This document shows, piece by piece, positions 58,021 through 64,000 of a stretch of DNA of 64,000 nucleotides. The notes under the pieces are model-generated. The model made no database searches, had not been told where the DNA came from, and was given only the letters and a program-made list of their open reading frames with translations. Every line of letters starts with the position of its first letter. The first letter of the stretch is position 1. The DNA comes from Saprospirales bacterium (GTDB taxonomy: Bacteria; Bacteroidota; Bacteroidia; Chitinophagales; UBA8649): NCBI GenBank assembly GCA_002708985.1, contig PAPS01000033.1:69803-133802 (forward strand). Direction: 5' to 3'. The position numbers and the translations under genes were made by a program.

Positions 58021-58443
58021 ATGCCAGTTTGGAAAAAACCTACTAACAGAACCTATTTAGAGAACACACTAAACAAGAATACATTAGGTGAAACATTAGG
58101 AATTGAGATTACTGAAGTCGGAGAAGATTACCTTGAAGGGAGAATGCCGGTTGATCATCGGACAATGCAACCTTTTGGCTTGCTGCACGGAGGAGCTTCT
58201 GTGGCGTTGGCGGAAACACTTGCTAGTGTGGCCGGATTTCTCAGTTTGTCAGAGGGTAAAAACTTAGTTGGCGTGGAAATCAATGCAAATCACCTACGTG
58301 CTGCTAGAAAAGGATATGTGGTGGGAAGAGCAACTCCCATTAGGCTAGGAAGAACTGTGCAGGTTTGGGAAGTCAAGATTGTCGACGAAAAGAATAGGCT
58401 CGTATGTATATCTCGGATGACGGGCGCTGTAGTTGGGGAGTAA
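58021..58443 (+). CDS. hotdog-fold thioesterase (PaaI/MenI-like)
   Basis: GEDYLEGRMPVDHRTMQPFGLLHGGASVALAETLASVAG, VGVEINANHLRAARKGYVVGRATPIRLGRTVQVWEVKI. Confidence 0.93.
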   Translation: MPVWKKPTNRTYLENTLNKNTLGETLGIEITEVGEDYLEGRMPVDHRTMQPFGLLHGGASVALAETLASVAGFLSLSEGKNLVGVEINANHLRAARKGYVVGRATPIRLGRTVQVWEVKIVDEKNRLVCISRMTGAVVGE

Positions 58444-58454
58444 AGGATGTCAGG

Positions 58455-59567
58455 CTATTTGCTGTAGAATAGTTTTACAATGGCACCTTTCATGTATATA
58501 TCGATTTTAGCCGTTTTATTTACTGCGTTAAAACGCCACTCTAGGCAGAAAGGGCTAGTTTCATTATTACCACACAGCGGAAATCCTTTGTCCCATTTGA
58601 GCATTGTGCCAGAGTATTGAAGAATCTCGATGTCTTCGGGTTGATAGTTCGGGAATTCTGGATCTAAGCAAATGTTTACCCCGTCTTGATGACTTGTTAC
58701 AGGCTTTCCCTGGTAAATCTCTTCGAAAATAGCTACGCTTTTAACAAGCCATCGAACCCATCCTTTGGGCTCGATAAGTATTTTGTTTGACTGAAACCAT
58801 TGGTTTTCTTCAGAGGTTAAACTCTCTGCCGTATTATTAAACGCGGTATCGTAATAATCGGTGTATTTAACTGAAATATTGCTTTGTTCAGCACTCTGCG
58901 TGTAGTACAATCGCTTAAAATCATTGCAAAGTATACGTACAGAATCCAAGTTAAAGACGCCATAGAGTGAGTCCGGAATCTCTTCAAATCGCACAATATC
59001 TGTAATGACTTGGCTTGAATCGGAAACCCGAGAGGAGTCGTCGCTCTCTGTACGAACTGAGCTATCCAAGGGACTCGTAAATTTAAGGCTGTCAAATGCT
59101 GATAATGTGCTGTCTACGGTTGACGAATCTGCATTGTTAATGGCGAGAAACAGACTGAGCTTCCGCTTGTACACGCTATCCATCAGCGCCAAATTGTTGG
59201 CCATTTTTTCCTCCCAAGCCGAATGGATACTATCAATTTCAACTTCATGTTCATAGGCTAAATCTTCCAATTCAATTTTGAGGCGTTGAACAAGTGCATC
59301 CTCTGTCAGTGTTAAGTTGGTGGAAATTTCACGTGCTAATCTTAAGTCCTTTTTTATTTTAGATAGGGCTTGGTTTTGTTCTTTGATCAGGGTGTTTTGC
59401 TTATCAATTTGAAACGTTTGTTCCGCGATAATTAGGCTGTCGCTAATGCGCTTCGACTCCAAATAATTAATCAGAGAGGCCATCTCTTTTTTATTCATTT
59501 TTTTCTGACCAACAACATTAAAGCTTGTGGTGATACAAAGAAAAAATAGGAGGAGTCGGATTGGCAT
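58455..59567 (-). CDS. hypothetical secreted protein with N-terminal coiled coil
   Basis: Signal peptide MPIRLLLFFLCITTSFNVVGQ; heptad-like region SLIIAEQTFQIDKQNTLIKEQNQALSKIKKDL; no recognised catalytic motif. Confidence 0.7.
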   Translation of the reverse strand: MPIRLLLFFLCITTSFNVVGQKKMNKKEMASLINYLESKRISDSLIIAEQTFQIDKQNTLIKEQNQALSKIKKDLRLAREISTNLTLTEDALVQRLKIELEDLAYEHEVEIDSIHSAWEEKMANNLALMDSVYKRKLSLFLAINNADSSTVDSTLSAFDSLKFTSPLDSSVRTESDDSSRVSDSSQVITDIVRFEEIPDSLYGVFNLDSVRILCNDFKRLYYTQSAEQSNISVKYTDYYDTAFNNTAESLTSEENQWFQSNKILIEPKGWVRWLVKSVAIFEEIYQGKPVTSHQDGVNICLDPEFPNYQPEDIEILQYSGTMLKWDKGFPLCGNNETSPFCLEWRFNAVNKTAKIDIYMKGAIVKLFYSK

Positions 59568-59593
59568 ATTAGATGTTGTGTCGTGACGGAAAA

Positions 59594-60112
59594 TTACTCA
59601 AATTCAGGTATATCCAAAGTGCTTTTTGTGGGTTCAAAAGAAAGTGAGACTGAGTTTACACAGTAGCGTTGTCCAGTCTTGTTCCGTGGGCCATCATTAA
59701 AAATGTGCCCTAGGTGTCCTCCACATTGACCACAAAGTATCTCCGTGCGTTTCATACCATAGGAGTTATCTGCTTTAGTGATTACGGAGCCTTCTGCGAT
59801 TTGATCATAGAAACTAGGCCATCCACTACCCGAATCGTATTTGGTATCGGAGTCAAAAAGAGGATGGTTGCACGCTGCGCAATGATAAACTCCCTCCTTC
59901 TTGTTGTATAAATAGGCTCCTGTGAAAGGAGCTTCTGTGGCGCCTCCGCACATAACTTCTTGTTGAAAGGATGAAAGGCTTGATTTGATGGAATCGCTGT
60001 CAATCATTCTTTTGGTCTCGGACACTTCTGAACTCGCCTCGCCTTGGGCCAAGGTGCAGGCCGTAAACAGCATTGCACATAGCAGACAAAGCACAACTTG
60101 ATGGTTAATCAT
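59594..60112 (-). CDS. msrB: peptide-methionine (R)-S-oxide reductase, exported lipoprotein form
   Basis: Lipobox LLCAMLFTAC; YHCAACNHPLFDSDTKYDSGSGWPSFYDQI, CGQCGGHLGHIFNDGP, RYCVNSVSL. Confidence 0.95.
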   Translation of the reverse strand: MINHQVVLCLLCAMLFTACTLAQGEASSEVSETKRMIDSDSIKSSLSSFQQEVMCGGATEAPFTGAYLYNKKEGVYHCAACNHPLFDSDTKYDSGSGWPSFYDQIAEGSVITKADNSYGMKRTEILCGQCGGHLGHIFNDGPRNKTGQRYCVNSVSLSFEPTKSTLDIPEFE

Positions 60113-60158
60113 ATATGTAGAACGATTAGATACAAGATATTGTTATAATCAACTTCCT

Positions 60159-61493
60159 TTATTCCTTAAGAAACTCCGGCCAGAGATTAGCTCCTCGACT
60201 GTCCAACGAGGAATCTTTTAAAAAGTCGAAGGCCACAAAGAAAAAAGACATGGCATAACTAACCCACAAATACCCAACGATGTATGGAGAACTCAAGGGA
60301 AGCGTATAACTAAGGGTAAACCAGCCATCCCAAGTTGCAATGATAAAGAGACCAAGAATCAACCGAAGAGATTCCCAGAAGGCACTTGCTATTCTTCGAT
60401 CCATAAGACTTGTATACGAGAATATGCTTAAAAAAATAAAGAAGCCGTAAAGTAAAGTGGGTTGCATTATAGCTGGTCCGAGGTTTGTTCCAGCTTCATG
60501 GATTGCTACCAAATGATTGAAAAGAAACATTGCGCTGATTACACCAATTGTCATTTGAATCGCAGCCCATGCTTTTAAGGCTAAGGATGATTTAGGATTA
60601 TATTTTTTCTGATTTTCTGGGTTGTCGATGATGGCAACAGGGAAACGCTTGGCAACATCCTCAGGGCGCCATCCTGTTGGCATAAACCACAAACGAACTT
60701 TGTCAATAAAACGTTTGGTGCGAATCATATCAAAAAGCAATAGCGCATGGTGTTGAAAGTTGATAAGGAAGGGGTTCCATGTATGGGAAGGCCGTTTTAT
60801 GCCGTAAACTGGCGTCTCTTCCGCTAATTCATCTTGATAGGTGCCAAATAATTTATCCCATACGATGAAAATTTGGGAATAATTCTTGTCCAAATAAATC
60901 GGGTTGATCGCATGATGTACTCTATGGTGGCTAGGTGTTACAATGATCTTTTCTAAAATGCCCAAGGTACCAATATGTTGGGTGTGATACCAGAATTGAG
61001 CGAAGAGGTGAATGGGCGCTATTAGGGCAAAAACCTCTGTAGGTATTCCCACAAGTGCCAAGGGTAGATAAAAAATTGCAATAAAAGAAAAGATTTCACT
61101 TACGGACTGTCGCAGCGCACATGCGAGGTTAAATTCTTCACTGCTATGGTGTATAAGATGTCGATTCCACAAAACGTTAATCTCATGTTCCCAACGGTGC
61201 ACCCAATACCCCGCAAAATCTTTAACAATAAACACCACTACGTACGTCCACCAGGTGGCTTGGAGGGGTTGTGATGGTCCTAAATACCTCAATAGAAAAT
61301 CGTAACCAATGAGCATTATGACTATGCCTAAAATCGACTTTGTTATATTGGTTATACCCGAGCTAAGACTTGCCACAGTGTCCATCCAACGCAAAGTTTG
61401 ATTCTTAACTACGTAGCCATAGATGAACTCAATACAAATTAAGATCGAAAAAAAAGGTATGCCATAGTTTAAGGCATCAGCAAAACTTCCCAT
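60159..61493 (-). CDS. sterol desaturase / fatty acid hydroxylase superfamily membrane protein
   Basis: His boxes HRWEH, HLIHHSSEEFN, HHRVHHAINPIYLDKNYSQIFIVWDKLFGTY. Confidence 0.93.
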   Translation of the reverse strand: MGSFADALNYGIPFFSILICIEFIYGYVVKNQTLRWMDTVASLSSGITNITKSILGIVIMLIGYDFLLRYLGPSQPLQATWWTYVVVFIVKDFAGYWVHRWEHEINVLWNRHLIHHSSEEFNLACALRQSVSEIFSFIAIFYLPLALVGIPTEVFALIAPIHLFAQFWYHTQHIGTLGILEKIIVTPSHHRVHHAINPIYLDKNYSQIFIVWDKLFGTYQDELAEETPVYGIKRPSHTWNPFLINFQHHALLLFDMIRTKRFIDKVRLWFMPTGWRPEDVAKRFPVAIIDNPENQKKYNPKSSLALKAWAAIQMTIGVISAMFLFNHLVAIHEAGTNLGPAIMQPTLLYGFFIFLSIFSYTSLMDRRIASAFWESLRLILGLFIIATWDGWFTLSYTLPLSSPYIVGYLWVSYAMSFFFVAFDFLKDSSLDSRGANLWPEFLKE

Positions 61494-61557
61494 TACTCTG
61501 AAGATATAGATTAAAGCCCATTAATTGCGAGTAAAAAATGTCACGGCATGAATCAAG

Positions 61558-62022
61558 TTAATCTGCTTTGAGGAGACTAAGCGAGTTAACACAATACCGC
61601 AAGCCAGTTGCCGTTGGTCCGTCAGGAAATACATGTCCAAGATGCGCTTCGCAACGATGGCATTGAATTTCTACTCGAACCATTCCATAGGAAACATCTT
61701 TAATATATCGTATGCTGTGTGGAACAATGGGTTTGTCAAAACTCGGCCAGCCACTCCCTGATTCGAATTTTGTCGTTGAGTCAAAAAGTGGGATTTTACA
61801 GCATGAACAGTTATATATTCCTGGTTCAAATCGACTGCAATGACTTCCTGATCCAGCGGCTTCTGTTCCTCCTTCCCTTGTTATTCTATAGGTTTGCGCG
61901 TCCAAAATGTCTTTCCAGTCTTCCTTTGTTTTCACTACCGGGTCAGGATGTGGATCTTGGCCGCATTCGATGAGATGAATAATATTTTTCCAGTGTTGCA
62001 TAATCACTTTAACCTCCTGCAA
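61558..62022 (-). CDS. msrB: peptide-methionine (R)-S-oxide reductase, cytosolic form
   Basis: YNCSCCKIPLFDSTTKFESGSGWPSFDKPI, CHRCEAHLGHVFPDGP, RYCVNSLSL; no signal peptide. Confidence 0.95.
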   Translation of the reverse strand: MQEVKVIMQHWKNIIHLIECGQDPHPDPVVKTKEDWKDILDAQTYRITREGGTEAAGSGSHCSRFEPGIYNCSCCKIPLFDSTTKFESGSGWPSFDKPIVPHSIRYIKDVSYGMVRVEIQCHRCEAHLGHVFPDGPTATGLRYCVNSLSLLKAD

Positions 62023-62194
62023 ATATCAGAGGAATCTCGGGTATTTTTTGGTCACAAGTCAGATAAATTGCGCGTATCAAGTGAAGGAATTAGTAGTCGT
62101 GAGATAAGGATTTGTTGAAAAAACAACATTCTATTTAGCATCAAAATGGCTTATGCTACTTTTAAAAATGATATTTTTAAGTTAAAATTTGACA

Positions 62195-64000
62195 ATGAAT
62201 CAATCGCTTCGTCAGGCTTTTTATGCCCTTTGTACGGTCTTATTGGCACAGTTCACTTTTGCTCAAACAGACTTGCTCCCCACTGCTATAACTTCGCCAA
62301 CCAACGGCTGCCTGTTGTCGGCCTCTCAAAATGTCGAGGTTCGCGTTGCACGTGGTGACAATTTTACTCCTGGTTCGGTAAACTACTCAGTAACCGTTAC
62401 TACAACAGTCAACGGAACGACTTACCCAGCAGAAACCTCAAGTGTAAGTCTAGTCCCCTATCAGGCTGCATTGATTTCAGGTAGTTCTGCGCCTATTGAT
62501 TTCTCTGCACCTGGGATTTATGATATCCAGTGTGTAATCAGCTATGGCGGTACAATAGCAGCCAATGATACGATTACCACTTCCGTAATTAGCTCTGTTT
62601 TGCCAGGTTCTTTGTCAGCTGATGAAACGGTCTGTGAGGGAGATAATGGACAAATTAACCTAACAGGAAATTCAGGAGAAATCGTTCAATGGGAAGAGAG
62701 CATTGATGGAGGAATCAATTGGTCTGCCTTAGGCAATACCACGAATTCGCTAAACTACACCAACATTGCTCAGACCACTTCTTATCGAGTGCTTTCTCAA
62801 GGAGAATTTGATACTTTGATTCAAGCAGGTGGAGATATTTTCGGATTTGAATTTGGACAGCAAAGCGGTTGGGCTGTGGCACTTGACAATAGTGGTACGC
62901 GTGTTGCCATAGGAGAATTTGAAACGAATGGTGGAGAGGGTAGTGTTCGGGTATTAGACTATAATGGAGCAACTTGGACTCAAGTAGGAGATACTTTACG
63001 TGGGTCAGCAGTTAATCGCCAGTTTGGCTTTAACGTGGCCTTGTCGGATGATGGAAATACACTTGCTGTTGGAATTCAGCGAAGCGATTCGATCGGTACA
63101 GATGTCGGAGCAGCTGCAATTTATTCTTGGGATGGTAGCAATTGGTCTGAGATAAATATGGTGTTTGGTTCTATTCAAGACTCGCTATTTGGGCGCTACA
63201 TGGACCTGTCAGATAATGGACAATTTTTAGTGGTTGGTTCACCACATAATGAAGTAAATGGCACCAATGCAGGTGCTGTGTATAGTTATTCTTATCAAAC
63301 GGATGTCCCTGTTTGGGTTCAGTTAGGATTAGATATTGATGGAGAGGCGGCTGGTGATCAATCAGGATGGTCTGTTAGCCTTTCTTCTGATGGAAGCCGA
63401 ATGGCGATTGGAGCTATAAGAAATGATGATGTTGGAGTTGATGCCGGTCATGTTCGTGTATATGAGTGGGATGGTATCAGTTGGTTTCAGTTAGGATTGG
63501 ATATTGATGGTGAGGCGGCTGGTGATAATTCAGGTTGGTCTGTTAGCCTCTCTGCTGATGGAAGTCGATTGGCTATTGGCGCTACAGGAAATGATGGTGT
63601 TGGAGCTGGTGCCGGTCATGTTCGTGTATATGAATGGGATGGTATCAGTTGGGTGCAATTAGGTTTGGATATTGATGGCGAGGCTCTTGGTGACGGTTCA
63701 GGTGTCTCTGTAGATCTTTCTTCTGATGGGAGTCGCATAGCAATAGGAGCAGAAAACAATGATGCTGGTGGAGCTTTTGCCGGTCATGTTCGCATATATC
63801 AATGGGATGGCGTAGGTTGGATTCAATTAGGGCAAGATCTTGATGGAGAAGGAATTGGAGATTATTTTGGCTTCTCTGTAAGTTTTTCTTCTGATGGGGA
63901 TCGGTTAGCAATAGGAGCACCTGAAAATGATGGTGGTGCAAGTGATGCTGGTCATGTTCGTGTGTATGACTGGGATAGTGTGTTGTTAACATGGGAGCAG
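62195..64000 (+). CDS. large secreted surface protein with FG-GAP-like repeats, 3' truncated by window edge
   Basis: Hand translation MNQSLRQAFYALCTVLLAQFTFAQTDLLPTAITSPTNGCLL...; repeats SGWSVSLSSDGSRMAIGAIRNDDVGVDAGHVRVYEWDGISW. Absent from ORF track because it has no stop in the window. Confidence 0.9.
   Translation, partial: MNQSLRQAFYALCTVLLAQFTFAQTDLLPTAITSPTNGCLLSASQNVEVRVARGDNFTPGSVNYSVTVTTTVNGTTYPAETSSVSLVPYQAALISGSSAPIDFSAPGIYDIQCVISYGGTIAANDTITTSVISSVLPGSLSADETVCEGDNGQINLTGNSGEIVQWEESIDGGINWSALGNTTNSLNYTNIAQTTSYRVLSQGEFDTLIQAGGDIFGFEFGQQSGWAVALDNSGTRVAIGEFETNGGEGSVRVLDYNGATWTQVGDTLRGSAVNRQFGFNVALSDDGNTLAVGIQRSDSIGTDVGAAAIYSWDGSNWSEINMVFGSIQDSLFGRYMDLSDNGQFLVVGSPHNEVNGTNAGAVYSYSYQTDVPVWVQLGLDIDGEAAGDQSGWSVSLSSDGSRMAIGAIRNDDVGVDAGHVRVYEWDGISWFQLGLDIDGEAAGDNSGWSVSLSADGSRLAIGATGNDGVGAGAGHVRVYEWDGISWVQLGLDIDGEALGDGSGVSVDLSSDGSRIAIGAENNDAGGAFAGHVRIYQWDGVGWIQLGQDLDGEGIGDYFGFSVSFSSDGDRLAIGAPENDGGASDAGHVRVYDWDSVLLTWEQ
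63321..64000. repeat. tandem 168-bp (56 codon) repeats within the surface protein gene
   Basis: The (c)a[g/a]ttagg motif recurs at 63321, 63489, 63657 and 63825, i.e. exactly 168 bp apart. Confidence 0.9.

Noticed and set aside
62715-62972. Minus-strand ORF within the terminal surface-protein region
   Set aside because: Antisense to the long FG-GAP-like frame; composition is a by-product of the sense strand.
63645-63992. Minus-strand His-rich ORF (HEHDQHHLHHHHFQVLLLLTDPHQKKNLQR…) with internal repetition
   Set aside because: Looks like a repeat protein, but it is only the antisense frame of the 168-bp repeats, and His runs come from complementing sense codons.
62836-64000. Direct repeats considered as CRISPR-like array
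   Set aside because: Repeats are 168-bp coding units in one continuous frame with no short repeat/unique spacer pattern.

Overview
64 kb chromosomal segment of a Bacteroidota bacterium. The lineage call rests on the type IX secretion (T9SS) genes porX and porP/sprF, PorE-like OmpA proteins, T9SS C-terminal sorting domains, an lpxC-fabZ fusion, the miaB/sigma-54/lptE/secG/groES/groEL order and TAnnTTTG-type promoters. Most of the window is dense housekeeping DNA: pheS, xth, lysS, tRNA-Pro, acyl-CoA synthetase, upp, mtaB, lgt, ald, tsaE, lpxD/lpxC-fabZ/lpxA, trhO, lipB, mrp/nifU/pyrF, groESL, secG, miaB, guaA and two msrB. The accessory or less explained content is: (i) an M43 metalloprotease with a T9SS sorting domain coupled by TAATG overlap to porX; (ii) two paralogous porP/sprF + PorE-like OmpA modules; (iii) a secreted protein built of about ten 35-residue repeats; (iv) an MBOAT + SGNH-like O-acyltransferase pair behind a structured leader region; (v) a long frame without ATG downstream of upp; (vi) a receiver-less OmpR-type winged-helix protein overlapping a one-TM microprotein; (vii) a large FG-GAP-like repeat surface protein running off the 3' edge, with exact 168-bp period repeats. 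Several genes absent from the ORF track (short, edge-truncated or non-ATG) were translated by hand. I found no CRISPR array, rRNA, transposase, prophage or canonical defence system. No database search was possible, so all family names are from motif recognition.
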